Source: Lentibacter algarum (GTDB taxonomy: Bacteria; Pseudomonadota; Alphaproteobacteria; Rhodobacterales; Rhodobacteraceae). From it: a stretch of DNA of 64,000 bases. The position numbers and the translations under genes are program-made. The stretch is from assembly GCF_040580765.1 (NCBI RefSeq), contig NZ_CP158687.1, forward strand, positions 434,001 to 498,000, in the 5' to 3' direction. The notes beneath the pieces are model-generated. The model ran no database searches. It was not told the DNA's origin and was given only the letters and a program-made list of their open reading frames with translations. Each line of letters starts with the position of its first letter. Within the stretch, counting starts at the first letter, position 1. Positions 50,833 to 63,380 of the stretch are shown here, piece after piece.

Positions 50833-51075
50833 TCGGTTTTATGCAGGGCTTCGGTCTTGCGGAAAATCAGGCTGGGCGGGGAGAAATCCGTGCCCAGCCG
50901 AACCTGTCTTAGCAAGGGCCTCATAGAGAGGCGTTTTCTTAGGCGCGGTTCATAGTCGGGAGGCTCCAATGGGAATGGAGCCGGGAATTGACTGAAGCGT
51001 GTCGTCTCGTATGGAGGCAAGGCCGGGACCCGACGGTGCTTGCATTCGGTGAGAAATGAAAAGGTGAACTCGAGC
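50833..51075 (+). promoter_or_regulatory. rplL-rpoB intergenic region with two hairpins
   Basis: 243 bp without a gene. GGCTGGGC (50870-50877) pairs with GCCCAGCC (50892-50899), and GGCTCCA (50962-50968) with TGGAGCC (50976-50982). Neither is followed by a T run. The place is that of the attenuator or processing site known between rplL and rpoB in E. coli; the role here is inferred. Confidence 0.5.
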
Positions 51076-54000
51076 ATGGCGCAAACTTTCCTTGGCCAGA
51101 AACGTCTTCGTAAATATTTTGGTAAAATCCGTGAAGTTCTGGAGATGCCGAACCTTATTGAGGTTCAGAAATCTTCTTACGATCTTTTCCTGAATTCAGG
51201 TGATCAGCCTCAGCCGCTTGACGGCGAAGGCATCAAAGGTGTGTTCCAATCGGTCTTCCCGATCAAGGACTTCCACGAAACCTCTGTTCTTGAATTTGTC
51301 GATTATGAGCTCGAAGAGCCAAAATATGACGTCGAAGAATGCCAGCAGCGCGATATGACGTATAGCGCGCCTCTCAAGGTGAAGCTGCGTCTCATCGTGT
51401 TTGATATCGACGAAGATACAGGCGCGCGTTCGGTTAAGGACATCAAAGAGCAAGACGTGTTCATGGGCGATATGCCTTTGATGACGCCAAACGGCACATT
51501 TGTTGTCAACGGCACGGAGCGTGTGATCGTTTCCCAGATGCACCGTTCACCAGGTGTGTTCTTTGACCACGACAAAGGCAAAACGCATGCTTCGGGCAAG
51601 CTGCTGTTTGCTTGCCGCATTATCCCATATCGCGGTTCGTGGCTCGACTTTGAATTTGATGCCAAAGACATCGTCTTTGCGCGCATCGACCGTCGTCGTA
51701 AGCTTCCTGTCACCACGCTGCTTTATGCGCTTGGTCTTGATCAAGAAGGCATCATGGATGCTTACTATGAGACAGTCACATACAAGCTGAAGAAGAAAAA
51801 GGGCTGGGTCACCAAGTTCTTCCCCGATCGTGTGCGCGGCACACGTCCGACGTTTGATCTTGTGGACGCCAAAACAGGCGAAGTGATTGCCGAAGCTGGC
51901 AAGAAAATCACGCCACGGGCCGTTAAGCAGCTGATCGACGAAGGCAACGTAAGCGAGCTTCTGGTTCCGTTTGAGCAAATCGAAGGCAAGTTTGTTGCCA
52001 AAGATATCATCAACGAAGAAACCGGCGCGATCTATGTCGAGGCTGGCGACGAGTTGACATTTGAGCGCGACAAAGATGGCGAGATCATCGGCGGCGCGTT
52101 GAAAGAGCTCATGGATGCAGGCTTCACTGACATCCCAGTGCTCGACATCGACAACATCAATGTTGGCCCTTACATGCGCAACACGATGGCGGCAGATAAG
52201 AACATGAACCGCGAAACCGCGCTCATGGATATCTACCGTGTGATGCGCCCAGGCGAGCCACCCACCGTTGAAGCAGCGTCTAACCTGTTTGACACGCTGT
52301 TCTTTGATAGCGAGCGCTATGACCTCTCGGCCGTTGGTCGTGTTAAAATGAACATGCGTCTTGATCTGGATGCGCCTGACACGCTGCGCACCCTACGCCG
52401 CGAAGATATCGTATCCTGCATCAAAGCGCTGGTTATGCTGCGCGATGGCAAAGGCGATATCGACGACATCGACCACCTCGGCAACCGTCGTGTGCGTTCT
52501 GTCGGCGAGCTGATGGAAAATCAGTACCGTGTTGGCCTGCTTCGCATGGAGCGCGCGATCAAGGAGCGTATGTCTTCTGTCGAGATCGACACAGTGATGC
52601 CGCAAGACCTGATCAACGCCAAGCCAGCCGCGGCTGCTGTGCGTGAATTCTTCGGCTCAAGCCAGCTTTCGCAGTTTATGGACCAAACCAACCCGCTCTC
52701 AGAAGTGACGCACAAGCGCCGCCTCTCAGCGCTTGGGCCAGGTGGTCTGACGCGTGAACGTGCGGGCTTTGAAGTGCGCGACGTTCACCCAACGCACTAC
52801 GGCCGTATGTGTCCGATTGAAACGCCAGAAGGCCCGAACATCGGCCTGATCAACTCACTCGCGACATTTGCGCGTGTGAACAAATACGGCTTTATCGAAA
52901 CACCTTACCGCAAGGTTGTTGAAGGCAAAGTGACAGACGAAGTACAGTATATGTCTGCCACAGAAGAGATGCGCCACGTTGTGGCTCAGGCCAACGCCAA
53001 CCTCGACGAAAACGGCAAGTTTGTGAACGATCTTGTGAGCACGCGTCAGTCGGGCGAGTATACACTCGCACCGAACGAGCACGTAGACCTCATCGACGTT
53101 TCGCCGAAGCAGCTCGTGTCCGTTGCGGCCTCACTCATCCCGTTCCTTGAAAACGATGACGCCAACCGCGCCTTGATGGGCTCGAACATGCAACGCCAAG
53201 CTGTGCCTCTTTTGCAAGCTGAAGCGCCGCTGATCGGCACAGGCATTGAAGGCAAGGTCGCGATTGACTCGGGCGCTGCCATTCAGGCCAAGCGTGCGGG
53301 CATCATCGACCAAGTGGATGCACAACGTATCGTTATCCGTGCGACCCATGACCTCGGTCTTGGGGATGCGGGTGTTGATATTTACCGTATGCGCAAATTC
53401 CAACGCTCCAACCAGAACACATGTATCAACCAGCGCCCCTTGGTGAAGGTTGGTGACACAGTTCAGAAGGGCGAGATTATTGCTGATGGTCCGTCAACGG
53501 ATATTGGTGAACTCGCGCTTGGTAAAAACGTGATCGTCGCGTTTATGCCTTGGAACGGTTACAACTACGAAGATAGTATCCTGATCTCCGAGCGTATTTC
53601 ACAAGATGACGTCTTCACGTCGATCCACATCGAAGAATTCGAAGTGGCGGCCCGTGATACGAAGCTCGGCCCAGAAGAAATCACACGCGATATTCCAAAC
53701 GTTGGTGAAGAAGCGCTGCGCAACCTCGACGAGGCCGGCATCGTTTACATTGGTGCGGATGTTGAGCCAGGTGATATCCTTGTTGGCAAGATCACGCCAA
53801 AAGGCGAAAGCCCGATGACGCCAGAAGAAAAGCTTCTGCGCGCTATCTTTGGTGAAAAAGCGTCTGATGTGCGTGACACGTCTCTGCGCGTAAAGCCGGG
53901 CGACTTTGGTACGGTTGTGGAAGTGCGCGTCTTTAACCGCCATGGTGTGGAAAAAGACGAGCGTGCGCTTCAGATCGAGCGTGAAGAAGTTGAGCGTCTT

Positions 54001-55212
54001 GCACGCGACCGTGACGATGAGCTGGCGATCCTTGATCGCAACATCTACGCGCGTCTTGGTGATATGCTGCTTGGCAAAGAAGTGGCCAAAGGTCCGAAAG
54101 GCGTTAAAGCCGGCTCAAAAGTCGACGCTGAGATGCTTGAAACCTACCCACGTTCGGCTTGGTGGATGATCGCCCTTAAGGACGAGAAAAACGCCCAGAT
54201 CGTTGAAGCTTTGAACGAGCAGTATGAGGCGCAGAAGCGTACTCTTGATGCGCGCTTTGAAGACAAAGTTGAAAAAGTACGTCGTGGTGACGACCTCCCA
54301 CCCGGTGTGATGAAGATGGTTAAAGTCTTTGTTGCTGTGAAGCGTAAGCTTCAGCCAGGTGACAAAATGGCCGGTCGTCACGGGAACAAAGGTGTTATTT
54401 CCAAGGTTGTGCCTATGGAAGACATGCCGTTCCTTGCCGATGGTACGCCAGTCGACTTCTGTTTGAACCCTCTTGGTGTTCCTTCGCGTATGAACGTTGG
54501 TCAAATCCTTGAAACGCACATGGGCTGGGCTGCACGCGGCCTTGGCCTCAAGATTGACGATGCTCTTGGCGAATACCGCCGCTCTGGCGATCTGACACCT
54601 GTGCGGGACGCGATGAAGCATGCTTATGGTGACGACGTTTATGACGAAGGCATCGTGGGTATGGAAGAGGCGCAGCTCATTGAAGCGGCAGGCAATGTCA
54701 CACGCGGTGTGCCTATTGCGACGCCTGTTTTTGATGGTGCAAAAGAAGCCGATGTGAACGATGCGCTGACACGCGCGGGCTTTGATACTTCGGGTCAGTC
54801 GATCTTGTTTGATGGTCGTACAGGCGAGCAGTTTGCCCGCCCTGTAACGGTCGGCATCAAGTATCTGCTGAAACTTCACCACCTTGTGGACGACAAAATC
54901 CACGCGCGCTCGACAGGCCCATACAGCCTTGTCACGCAGCAACCTCTGGGTGGTAAAGCTCAGTTCGGTGGCCAGCGCTTTGGTGAGATGGAAGTATGGG
55001 CGCTCGAAGCTTACGGCGCGGCCTATACCTTGCAAGAGATGCTGACAGTGAAGTCAGATGACGTTGCAGGCCGGACCAAAGTCTATGAGAGCATCGTGAA
55101 GGGTGAAGACAACTTTGAGGCCGGTGTGCCAGAGAGCTTCAACGTTCTCGTCAAAGAAGTCCGCGGCCTTGGCCTGAACATGGAACTCCTGGATGCGGAG
55201 GATGAGGAATAA
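51076..55212 (+). CDS. rpoB: DNA-directed RNA polymerase subunit beta
   Basis: 1378 residues from the ATG at 51076 ([18 protein letters not shown]). The rifampicin region is wild type: [17 protein letters not shown] and [12 protein letters not shown] (about 524-555), followed by [20 protein letters not shown]. Also [32 protein letters not shown] and the C-terminal [20 protein letters not shown]. rpoC begins 54 bp later; the two are the catalytic core. Full length. Confidence 0.99.
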   Translation: MAQTFLGQKRLRKYFGKIREVLEMPNLIEVQKSSYDLFLNSGDQPQPLDGEGIKGVFQSVFPIKDFHETSVLEFVDYELEEPKYDVEECQQRDMTYSAPLKVKLRLIVFDIDEDTGARSVKDIKEQDVFMGDMPLMTPNGTFVVNGTERVIVSQMHRSPGVFFDHDKGKTHASGKLLFACRIIPYRGSWLDFEFDAKDIVFARIDRRRKLPVTTLLYALGLDQEGIMDAYYETVTYKLKKKKGWVTKFFPDRVRGTRPTFDLVDAKTGEVIAEAGKKITPRAVKQLIDEGNVSELLVPFEQIEGKFVAKDIINEETGAIYVEAGDELTFERDKDGEIIGGALKELMDAGFTDIPVLDIDNINVGPYMRNTMAADKNMNRETALMDIYRVMRPGEPPTVEAASNLFDTLFFDSERYDLSAVGRVKMNMRLDLDAPDTLRTLRREDIVSCIKALVMLRDGKGDIDDIDHLGNRRVRSVGELMENQYRVGLLRMERAIKERMSSVEIDTVMPQDLINAKPAAAAVREFFGSSQLSQFMDQTNPLSEVTHKRRLSALGPGGLTRERAGFEVRDVHPTHYGRMCPIETPEGPNIGLINSLATFARVNKYGFIETPYRKVVEGKVTDEVQYMSATEEMRHVVAQANANLDENGKFVNDLVSTRQSGEYTLAPNEHVDLIDVSPKQLVSVAASLIPFLENDDANRALMGSNMQRQAVPLLQAEAPLIGTGIEGKVAIDSGAAIQAKRAGIIDQVDAQRIVIRATHDLGLGDAGVDIYRMRKFQRSNQNTCINQRPLVKVGDTVQKGEIIADGPSTDIGELALGKNVIVAFMPWNGYNYEDSILISERISQDDVFTSIHIEEFEVAARDTKLGPEEITRDIPNVGEEALRNLDEAGIVYIGADVEPGDILVGKITPKGESPMTPEEKLLRAIFGEKASDVRDTSLRVKPGDFGTVVEVRVFNRHGVEKDERALQIEREEVERLARDRDDELAILDRNIYARLGDMLLGKEVAKGPKGVKAGSKVDAEMLETYPRSAWWMIALKDEKNAQIVEALNEQYEAQKRTLDARFEDKVEKVRRGDDLPPGVMKMVKVFVAVKRKLQPGDKMAGRHGNKGVISKVVPMEDMPFLADGTPVDFCLNPLGVPSRMNVGQILETHMGWAARGLGLKIDDALGEYRRSGDLTPVRDAMKHAYGDDVYDEGIVGMEEAQLIEAAGNVTRGVPIATPVFDGAKEADVNDALTRAGFDTSGQSILFDGRTGEQFARPVTVGIKYLLKLHHLVDDKIHARSTGPYSLVTQQPLGGKAQFGGQRFGEMEVWALEAYGAAYTLQEMLTVKSDDVAGRTKVYESIVKGEDNFEAGVPESFNVLVKEVRGLGLNMELLDAEDEE

Positions 55213-55266
55213 GGGCTTCGGCCTTTCTTCCCTTCTCCCTTCCGCAACCAATTTGAGGACATCAAA

Positions 55267-58200
55267 ATGAACCAGGAACTGACAAACAACCCGTTTAACC
55301 CACTTGCGCCCACGAAGGTTTTTGATGAGATCAAGGTCTCTCTTGCTTCACCAGAGCGTATTCTGTCGTGGTCCTTCGGGGAAATCAAAAAGCCCGAAAC
55401 CATCAACTACCGTACGTTCAAGCCTGAGCGGGACGGCCTTTTCTGCGCGCGTATCTTCGGCCCGGTAAAGGACTACGAATGCCTTTGCGGCAAATATAAG
55501 CGCATGAAGTATCGCGGCGTTGTCTGCGAGAAATGCGGTGTTGAAGTTACGCTTCAAAAAGTACGCCGTGAGCGTATGGGCCACATCGAGCTGGCCTCAC
55601 CTGTGGCACACATCTGGTTCCTGAAGTCGCTTCCATCGCGGATCGGCCTTATGCTGGATATGACACTGCGTGATCTTGAGCGCGTTCTTTACTTCGAAAA
55701 CTATGTGGTTATCGAGCCAGGTCTTACAGACCTGACATACGGCCAGATGCTGACCGAAGAAGAGTTCATGGATGCGCAAGACCACTACGGTATGGACGCG
55801 TTTACGGCGAACATCGGTGCGGAAGCGATCCGTGAGATGCTGGCCCAGATCGACCTTGAGTCTGAAGCAGAAACTCTGCGTGCAGACCTTAAGGAAGCGA
55901 CAGGCGAGCTGAAGCCGAAGAAAATCATCAAGCGTCTCAAAGTTGTTGAAAGCTTCCTTGAAAGTGGCAACCGCCCCGAGTGGATGGTTATGACGGTTAT
56001 CCCTGTGATCCCGCCAGAGCTTCGCCCGCTGGTTCCTCTGGATGGTGGCCGCTTTGCGACATCAGATCTCAACGATCTTTATCGTCGTGTGATCAACCGG
56101 AACAACCGTCTCAAGCGCCTCATCGAACTGCGCGCGCCCGATATCATCGTGCGCAACGAAAAGCGGATGTTGCAGGAATCTGTCGATGCTCTGTTTGACA
56201 ACGGTCGTCGTGGCCGCGTCATCACAGGCGCAAACAAGCGTCCGTTGAAATCGCTTTCAGACATGCTGAAGGGTAAGCAAGGCCGCTTCCGTCAGAACCT
56301 TTTGGGTAAACGCGTCGACTTCTCTGGCCGTTCAGTCATCGTGACTGGCCCAGAGCTTAAGCTTCACCAGTGTGGTCTTCCCAAGAAGATGGCGCTTGAG
56401 CTCTTCAAGCCGTTTATTTATAGCCGTTTGGAGGCCAAAGGCCTGTCAGCGACTGTGAAACAAGCCAAGAAGCTTGTTGAAAAAGAGCGTCCTGAAGTCT
56501 GGGATATCTTGGATGAAGTTATCCGCGAACACCCCGTCATGCTCAACCGCGCTCCGACGCTTCACCGCCTCGGCATCCAAGCGTTTGAACCTGTTTTGAT
56601 CGAAGGCAAAGCCATTCAGCTTCACCCGCTGGTTTGCTCGGCCTTTAACGCCGACTTTGACGGTGACCAAATGGCTGTTCACGTACCGCTCTCGCTGGAA
56701 GCCCAGCTTGAAGCGCGTGTTCTGATGATGTCGACCAACAACGTTCTGTCGCCTGCAAACGGCGCGCCGATCATTGTTCCGTCACAGGATATGATTTTGG
56801 GTCTGTACTATACGACCATCGAGCGTGAAGGCATGGTTGGCGAAGGCATGGCTTTTGCATCGATTGAAGAAGTTCAGCATGCACTGGACTCTGGTGCTGT
56901 GCATTTGCACTCCAAGATCACCGCGCGGATCCCGCAGGTGGACGGCGAAGGCAACACTGTGATGCAGCGTTTCGAAACGACACCGGGCCGTGTGCGCCTT
57001 GGTGCGCTTCTGCCGCAAAACAACAAAGCGCCATTCGAGCTGGTCAACCGTTTGCTGCGCAAACGTGAAGTTCAGCAAGTGATTGACACGGTTTACCGTT
57101 ACTGTGGTCAGAAAGAGTCTGTCATCTTCTGTGACCAGATCATGACCATGGGCTTCCGTGAAGCTTTCAAGGCGGGTATTTCGTTTGGTAAGGATGACAT
57201 GGTCATTCCAGACACCAAATGGACGATCGTTGATGAGACACGCGACTTTGTGAAGGACTTTGAACAGCAGTATCTCGACGGCCTGATCACACAGGGCGAG
57301 AAATACAACAAAGTTGTTGATGCATGGTCAAAGTGTAACGACAAAGTCACCGAAGCCATGATGAACACCATCTCGGCGGACAAGCGCGATGAGAATGGCG
57401 CTGTTATGGAGCCAAACTCGGTTTACATGATGGCTCACTCTGGCGCGCGTGGCTCGGTTACTCAGATGAAACAGCTCGGCGGTATGCGTGGCCTGATGGC
57501 CAAGCCGAACGGCGACATCATCGAGACACCGATCATCTCGAACTTTAAAGAAGGTCTGAACGTTCTTGAGTACTTCAACTCTACTCACGGCGCGCGGAAA
57601 GGTCTTTCGGATACCGCTCTGAAAACAGCGAACTCCGGTTACCTCACACGTCGTCTTGTGGACGTTGCGCAAGACTGCATCGTGCGTGAGCACGACTGTG
57701 GAACAGAGCGCGCAATCACGGCAGAAGCAGCCGTGAATGACGGTGAAGTTGTGTCTTCACTGGCAGAGCGTCTCTTGGGCCGTGTTGCAGCAGACGACAT
57801 CCTCAAGCCAGGCACAGATGAAGTTATCATCGCGCAGGGCACGATGATTGACGAGCGTATGGCCGATGCAATTGAGGAAGCGGGTGTTGTTAGCACGCGT
57901 ATCCGCAGCCCGCTGACTTGCGAAGCTGAAGACGGCGTTTGTGCCATGTGCTACGGTCGTGACCTCGCGCGCGGTACGATGGTTAACCAAGGTGAGGCCG
58001 TCGGCATCATCGCGGCGCAGTCCATCGGCGAACCAGGTACACAGCTGACGATGCGGACATTCCACATCGGCGGCGTTGCACAGGGTGGTCAGCAGTCGTT
58101 CCTTGAGGCGAGCCAAGAAGGTAAAATTACCTTTGAAAACGCGTCTCTGCTTGAGAACGAAGCAGGCGAAGCACTTGTTGTTGGCCGTAACATGAAAATC

Positions 58201-59517
58201 GCGATCGTCGGTGACGATGGTGAGGAACGTGCGAGCCACAAGCTGAGCTACGGTACCAAGCTCTTTGTCAAAGAAGGCGGCAAAGTTCTGCGTGGCGACA
58301 AGCTCTTTGAGTGGGATCCCTACACGCTTCCGATCATCGCTGAGAAGTCGGGTACAGCCAAGTTTGTTGACCTCGTGAGCGGTATTGCCGTGCGCGACGA
58401 GACAGATGACGCGACCGGTATGACACAGAAGATCGTTATCGATTGGCGCGCTGCTCCGAAAGGCAACGAGCTCAAGCCAGAGATCATCTTGCAGGATAAA
58501 GACGGTGAGCCAGTGCGCAACGACGCGGGCAACCCAGTGACATATCCAATGTCTGTTGATGCTGTTCTTTCGATTGAAGAAGGCCAAGAGATCAAAGCGG
58601 GTGATGTTGTTGCGCGTATTCCACGCGAAGGCGCGAAAACGAAAGACATTACTGGTGGTCTGCCACGTGTTGCCGAGCTTTTCGAAGCCCGTCGTCCGAA
58701 AGACCACGCGATCATCGCAGAGATCGACGGTTATGTTCGTTATGGCCGCGACTATAAGAACAAGCGCCGCATCTCGATTGAGCCATCAGACGAGAGCATG
58801 GAAGCCGTTGAATATATGGTTCCGAAGGGCAAGCACATTCCAGTTATGGAAGGCGACTTTGTCCAGAAGGGCGATTACATCATGGACGGTAACCCTGCGC
58901 CGCATGACATCCTCTCCATCATGGGTGTCGAAGCGCTGGCGGACTACATGATCGACGAGGTGCAAGATGTTTACCGCCTGCAAGGCGTGAAGATCAACGA
59001 TAAGCACATCGAAGTTATCGTGCGTCAGATGCTCCAGAAGTGGGAAATTCTCGACAGTGGCGACACCACGCTCCTCAAGGGCGAGAATGTCGACAAAGTC
59101 GAGTTTGACGAGGCCAATGCCAAGGCGGAAGCCCGTGGCGGACGCCCTGCACAAGGCGAGCCGATCCTTCTCGGGATCACCAAGGCGAGCTTGCAGACAC
59201 GTTCCTTCATCTCGGCGGCATCGTTCCAAGAGACAACACGCGTTCTGACCGAAGCCTCTGTGCAAGGTAAGAAAGACAAGCTGGTTGGCCTCAAAGAAAA
59301 CGTCATCGTAGGCCGTTTGATCCCTGCGGGGACAGGTGGTGCGACGAAGCAAATGCGCCGTGTGGCTCAGGACCGTGACAATGTTGTGCTTGAAGCGCGC
59401 CGCGAAGAAGCGGAAGCGGCAGCAGCTTTGGCGGCCCCTGTTCAGGACGATGTGTTCGCAGCAGCACCGCCCGCTGAGGACATCACAAGCGAGATCCCTG
59501 AGAGCCGCGAAGAATAA
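55267..59517 (+). CDS. rpoC: DNA-directed RNA polymerase subunit beta-prime
   Basis: 1416 residues. The N-terminal zinc ribbon ([20 protein letters not shown], about 73-92), the catalytic NADFDGDQM (about 463-471; three Asp binding Mg2+) and the second zinc site ([13 protein letters not shown]) are intact. The trigger-loop region [19 protein letters not shown] is present. It ends in an Ala/Glu-rich tail. A strong terminator follows at once. Confidence 0.99.
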   Translation: MNQELTNNPFNPLAPTKVFDEIKVSLASPERILSWSFGEIKKPETINYRTFKPERDGLFCARIFGPVKDYECLCGKYKRMKYRGVVCEKCGVEVTLQKVRRERMGHIELASPVAHIWFLKSLPSRIGLMLDMTLRDLERVLYFENYVVIEPGLTDLTYGQMLTEEEFMDAQDHYGMDAFTANIGAEAIREMLAQIDLESEAETLRADLKEATGELKPKKIIKRLKVVESFLESGNRPEWMVMTVIPVIPPELRPLVPLDGGRFATSDLNDLYRRVINRNNRLKRLIELRAPDIIVRNEKRMLQESVDALFDNGRRGRVITGANKRPLKSLSDMLKGKQGRFRQNLLGKRVDFSGRSVIVTGPELKLHQCGLPKKMALELFKPFIYSRLEAKGLSATVKQAKKLVEKERPEVWDILDEVIREHPVMLNRAPTLHRLGIQAFEPVLIEGKAIQLHPLVCSAFNADFDGDQMAVHVPLSLEAQLEARVLMMSTNNVLSPANGAPIIVPSQDMILGLYYTTIEREGMVGEGMAFASIEEVQHALDSGAVHLHSKITARIPQVDGEGNTVMQRFETTPGRVRLGALLPQNNKAPFELVNRLLRKREVQQVIDTVYRYCGQKESVIFCDQIMTMGFREAFKAGISFGKDDMVIPDTKWTIVDETRDFVKDFEQQYLDGLITQGEKYNKVVDAWSKCNDKVTEAMMNTISADKRDENGAVMEPNSVYMMAHSGARGSVTQMKQLGGMRGLMAKPNGDIIETPIISNFKEGLNVLEYFNSTHGARKGLSDTALKTANSGYLTRRLVDVAQDCIVREHDCGTERAITAEAAVNDGEVVSSLAERLLGRVAADDILKPGTDEVIIAQGTMIDERMADAIEEAGVVSTRIRSPLTCEAEDGVCAMCYGRDLARGTMVNQGEAVGIIAAQSIGEPGTQLTMRTFHIGGVAQGGQQSFLEASQEGKITFENASLLENEAGEALVVGRNMKIAIVGDDGEERASHKLSYGTKLFVKEGGKVLRGDKLFEWDPYTLPIIAEKSGTAKFVDLVSGIAVRDETDDATGMTQKIVIDWRAAPKGNELKPEIILQDKDGEPVRNDAGNPVTYPMSVDAVLSIEEGQEIKAGDVVARIPREGAKTKDITGGLPRVAELFEARRPKDHAIIAEIDGYVRYGRDYKNKRRISIEPSDESMEAVEYMVPKGKHIPVMEGDFVQKGDYIMDGNPAPHDILSIMGVEALADYMIDEVQDVYRLQGVKINDKHIEVIVRQMLQKWEILDSGDTTLLKGENVDKVEFDEANAKAEARGGRPAQGEPILLGITKASLQTRSFISAASFQETTRVLTEASVQGKKDKLVGLKENVIVGRLIPAGTGGATKQMRRVAQDRDNVVLEARREEAEAAAALAAPVQDDVFAAAPPAEDITSEIPESREE

Positions 59518-59538
59518 GCGCTTTCAAAGAGAGATTGG

Positions 59539-59567
59539 AAAACCCCGCTTTCACGAGCGGGGTTTTT
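59539..59567 (+). terminator. Terminator after rpoC
   Basis: AAAACCCCGCT, TTCACG, AGCGGGGTTTT forms an 11-bp stem ending in TTTTTT, 21 bp after the stop. It closes the rpoBC transcript ahead of the glycosyltransferase cassette. Confidence 0.93.
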
Positions 59568-59655
59568 TGCTTTTTGGAGCTGGTGTTGCAGGCTGGCGTC
59601 TTTGAGGCTTTCCATTTTGGCAGATCAGGTGTTTCCTATTCGTAGGAGAGCGTTC

Positions 59656-60477
59656 ATGGCACAGAAGAGTTTAGATCCACAGGTGATCGGAGTGGTGCGG
59701 TTTTCCGTTTTGACCACAGATTTTTCACTTCATGCGCATGACGACCATGAAGCCTTGGCAGATAAGTTGTTTGCGCCTGCGCGTATGGCATTGAGGCTGA
59801 GACTTTTTGAACGGCTTTGTTTGCCATCTCTTGTGGGCCAGAGTGATCAAGGGTTTCGGCTCGTTGTGCTTACGGCTGAAGCGCTGCCGGATGACATTCG
59901 CGAACGGCTTGATGCGTTGGTGGCTCCACATGAGAATATCAGCGTTTATGCGGCGGCCCCTGAACAGCATTATCAGATGATAAAGAAGGCTTATGCCTCT
60001 GTTTATGAAAACGATGCACAGTATCGCCTCACCTTTCGGTTGGATGACGATGATGCGCTTGCGCTTGATTATGTGGCGCGTCTCAAAACACTGGCGCGGG
60101 GGCTTTTGCCTCTGAGGCCCGATGTGCCGCAGGTGATCGCGTTTAACCGAGGGTTTTATGTCGATATGACTGCGCCGAAGGGCAGGGGGCGTGTGTTTGA
60201 TACGGTGGAGCGCGCGCCCTTGTCTTGCGGAACGGCACTGCTTGCGCCTGCGAGCTATACGCGCAACCCATACCGCTATAATCATCGTGCTTTGGCGCAG
60301 CACTACAATGTCTATTCCGACATCTTGGAGCCTTGCTTCTTGCGCACGATTCACGGCGATAATCACTCGAGCCCTGCAAAGCTCGGTATTTTAGGGAAGC
60401 TGGGCGAGGATGCCGTCGCTGATCAGATCTCGCGATATTTTGGACTGGATATAGATATGCTTGGAGCGCTTGAATGA
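59656..60477 (+). CDS. Putative rhamnosyltransferase-family glycosyltransferase (first copy)
   Basis: 273 residues from the ATG at 59656 (MAQKSLDPQVIGVVRFSVLT), with GGAGAG upstream. The fold is that of family 2-like glycosyltransferases of the putative-rhamnosyltransferase group: LFERLCLPSLVGQSDQGFRLVVL, then a metal-binding aspartate run FRLDDDDALALDYV (about 132-145) and DNHSSPAKLG near the C-terminus. The sugar and acceptor are unknown. It overlaps the EamA gene by 4 bp and is homologous to the third gene of the cassette. Confidence 0.8.
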   Translation: MAQKSLDPQVIGVVRFSVLTTDFSLHAHDDHEALADKLFAPARMALRLRLFERLCLPSLVGQSDQGFRLVVLTAEALPDDIRERLDALVAPHENISVYAAAPEQHYQMIKKAYASVYENDAQYRLTFRLDDDDALALDYVARLKTLARGLLPLRPDVPQVIAFNRGFYVDMTAPKGRGRVFDTVERAPLSCGTALLAPASYTRNPYRYNHRALAQHYNVYSDILEPCFLRTIHGDNHSSPAKLGILGKLGEDAVADQISRYFGLDIDMLGALE

Positions 60478-61394
60478 TTTCGGCACAAGACAATTTACGC
60501 GGGGCTGTCTTGATGATGGTGTCGATGGCGGCGTTTACGTTCAATGACGCATTTATGAAGATGATTTCTGCAAAGCTGCCGTTGTTTCAAATTTTGATGC
60601 TGCGGGGCATTTTGACAACCTGCCTGATTGCGCTTGTGATGCTCGCAATGGGGCGCTTGCGTTTTGCAGTCCCGCGTGAGGACCGTTGGCTTGTGTTTAC
60701 GCGTGTTGTTGCGGAGGCGGCCTCGGCCTATTTTTTCCTGACTGCATTGTTCAATATGCCAATCGCCAATGTCAGCGCGATCATGCAGGCCTTGCCTCTG
60801 GCGATCACACTGGCGGCGGCAGTGTTCTTTCGGGAGCCTGTCGGCTGGCGACGATTGTCTGCCATTTTTGTCGGATTTTTTGGAGTTATGCTGATCATTC
60901 GCCCAGGGGCCGAGGATTTCACGCTCTACTCGCTTTATACTTTGGCGGCGGTGATCGTCGTCACAATCCGTGATCTGGCCACGCGGCGCTTGAGCGCTGA
61001 GACGCCTTCGATGGCAGTGACATTTTATTCCTCCCTCGGTGTCACGTTCTTTTTTGCTATGGCGGCGCCGTCGCAAGGGTGGGTTCCAGTGGATGGATAT
61101 GCCGCAATGATGATTGCGGGGGCTTCTGTGATGGTGATTGGTGGATACATTTGCTCAATCATGGTGATGCGGATTGGCGAGATCAGTTTTGTGGCTACGT
61201 TCCGCTATACCTCACTGGTTTGGGCGTTGCTTTTGGGATGGTTGGTGTTTGGCGATTGGCCAAAGCCTGTGACACTTTTGGGCGCGTCGATCGTGATTGG
61301 ATCGGGTGTATTTATGCTTTTGCGAGAACGCCAAATCAACCGTCGTGTGGCCAAAGCTGCAGCAGCACGGCCAGCTGCGGGGGCAGGGGTATGA
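60474..61394 (+). CDS. EamA/DMT family transporter
   Basis: 306-residue membrane protein with about ten helices in two EamA repeats: DNLRGAVLMMVSMAAFTFND and FVATFRYTSLVWALLLGWLVF are the first and last regions; FFREPVGWRRLSAIFVGFFGVMLI is the EamA motif. DMT exporters move small metabolites across the inner membrane. It overlaps both glycosyltransferase genes by 4 bp, so a precursor or nucleotide-sugar related task is possible but unproved. Confidence 0.88.
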   Translation: MISAQDNLRGAVLMMVSMAAFTFNDAFMKMISAKLPLFQILMLRGILTTCLIALVMLAMGRLRFAVPREDRWLVFTRVVAEAASAYFFLTALFNMPIANVSAIMQALPLAITLAAAVFFREPVGWRRLSAIFVGFFGVMLIIRPGAEDFTLYSLYTLAAVIVVTIRDLATRRLSAETPSMAVTFYSSLGVTFFFAMAAPSQGWVPVDGYAAMMIAGASVMVIGGYICSIMVMRIGEISFVATFRYTSLVWALLLGWLVFGDWPKPVTLLGASIVIGSGVFMLLRERQINRRVAKAAAARPAAGAGV

Positions 61395-62227
61395 GGCAGG
61401 CGAAGCTTCAGGTTTTGGGGCTATGCCGCTGGTCGTATCCGAGCCAGACGGGTGCGTTCAACAATACAGGCGAGAGCCTTGAAGCTTTGCAGAGCGAGCT
61501 TTATGCGGCGGGGCGTATGGCTGTGCGGCTCTTTTTCTTGGAGCACCTTGTCTTGCCAAGCCTGCGGGCGCAGAGCGACCCAGACTTTACGCTTGTCTTG
61601 ATGATGGGGGAGACGCTGCCCGAGCCATGGCGCTCGCGTGTGCTTGAGCTTGTACAAGATGTGCCGCAAGTGAAGCCTGTATTTTTGCCAGAAGGTCAGA
61701 ACCATATGGCCGCCTGTACAGCGCTCATGCGGGCGCATCGAGACGAGAATGCAGATGTTGTTGTCGAGTTTCGTTTGGATGACGATGATGCTGTAGCAAG
61801 CGACTTTGTTGCGCAATTGCGCGGGCTCTATCGGCAGCTGCGTCCGATCTACAAAGCCAACAAGCGGGTTGCCGTTGATTTTTGTCGGGGGTTCTTGTTT
61901 CGCTGTGAGGATGATGGAGGGGTGAACTATCTTCCTGTCGAGGCACGGCTCTGGACGCCTGCACTTGCGCTTTACCTGCCGCCTGATCATCCGCGCAGCC
62001 TGCTGAACTATCCGCATATGCGAACATGGCGGAGTATGCCTGTTTTGAGCCTGAACAAGAAGCCAATGTTCGTACGGGGTGCTCATGGGGGGAATGACAG
62101 CGCGATCAAAGAACGCAAGGTCGATAGCTTCCGATACAAGCTTGAGACTTTGCCATCTGTGATGGCCTCGGACTTCGGGGTTGATCTGGAGGCTTTTGAG
62201 GCGGCTTGGAGCGAGGTTTGCGCCTGA
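61391..62227 (+). CDS. Putative rhamnosyltransferase-family glycosyltransferase (second copy)
   Basis: 278 residues from the ATG at 61391, which overlaps the transporter stop; a longer frame upstream is only the transporter read out of frame. LCRWSYPSQTGAFNNT opens the protein, FFLEHLVLPSLRAQSDPDFTLVL (about 53-75) and FRLDDDDAVASDFVAQL (about 126-142) match the first copy and give the metal-binding Asp run, and HGGNDSAIKERK is close to the C-terminus. Acceptor and donor are unknown. It ends the three-gene cassette. Confidence 0.8.
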   Translation: MRQAKLQVLGLCRWSYPSQTGAFNNTGESLEALQSELYAAGRMAVRLFFLEHLVLPSLRAQSDPDFTLVLMMGETLPEPWRSRVLELVQDVPQVKPVFLPEGQNHMAACTALMRAHRDENADVVVEFRLDDDDAVASDFVAQLRGLYRQLRPIYKANKRVAVDFCRGFLFRCEDDGGVNYLPVEARLWTPALALYLPPDHPRSLLNYPHMRTWRSMPVLSLNKKPMFVRGAHGGNDSAIKERKVDSFRYKLETLPSVMASDFGVDLEAFEAAWSEVCA

Positions 62228-62261
62228 CGGCCCATGCGGCAAAGGGATTGGCCCCGCTGTG

Positions 62262-62290
62262 TTGACAAGCTCTGCGACTCCCCCTAAAAG
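62262..62290 (+). promoter_or_regulatory. Candidate promoter of the str operon
   Basis: TTGACA (62262-62267) and TAAAAG (62285-62290) are 17 bp apart and 220 bp upstream of rpsL. The -35 is a perfect consensus. The leader that follows contains GCCGTTTAC twice (62321-62329 and 62389-62397), the second copy able to pair with GTAAAC at 62376-62381. Confidence 0.5.
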
Positions 62291-62510
62291 CCCCTCATCC
62301 GGCTATGGGCACGCCCTAATGCCGTTTACATAACTTGAGTGGTCAAGATCCGAGCTATTGCTGCGAAGATCCTCTGTAAACCCGCCGCGCCGTTTACCTC
62401 GGAATGGGAACGATGCGGCTTTTGTGTGTTGTGGACGCATGATGCACGCGAATTGAAACCGCGAGGGGACACCCTTGCATACATGTGTTGAGAAACGGGA
62501 AAAGAGCCCT

Positions 62511-62882
62511 ATGCCAACGATCCAACAGCTCATCCGGAAGCCCCGGAAGCCGAAAGTCAAACGCTCCAAATCGCTTCACCTCGAGGGTAACCCTCAGAAG
62601 CGCGGCGTTTGTACACGCGTCTATACAACCACGCCTAAGAAGCCGAACTCGGCGATGCGTAAAGTTGCTAAAGTACGTCTCACAAATGGCTTTGAAGTCA
62701 TCAGCTACATCCCAGGTGAAAGCCACAACCTTCAGGAGCACTCTGTTGTCCTGATCCGTGGCGGTCGTGTAAAAGACCTTCCCGGTGTTCGCTACCACAT
62801 CCTGCGCGGTGTTCTTGATACGCAAGGCGTTAAAGACCGTAAGCAGCGCCGTTCGAAATATGGCGCTAAGCGTCCTAAGTAA
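62511..62882 (+). CDS. rpsL: 30S ribosomal protein S12
   Basis: 123 residues from [20 protein letters not shown]. The decoding-site loops [13 protein letters not shown] (about 39-51) and [14 protein letters not shown] (about 84-97) carry the wild-type lysines associated with streptomycin sensitivity. First gene of the str operon (rpsL-rpsG-fusA), with a 283-bp leader upstream and rpsG 12 bp downstream. Confidence 0.98.
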   Translation: MPTIQQLIRKPRKPKVKRSKSLHLEGNPQKRGVCTRVYTTTPKKPNSAMRKVAKVRLTNGFEVISYIPGESHNLQEHSVVLIRGGRVKDLPGVRYHILRGVLDTQGVKDRKQRRSKYGAKRPK

Positions 62883-63365
<483 letters not shown>

Positions 63366-63380
63366 TAGGAAGCACCTGAT

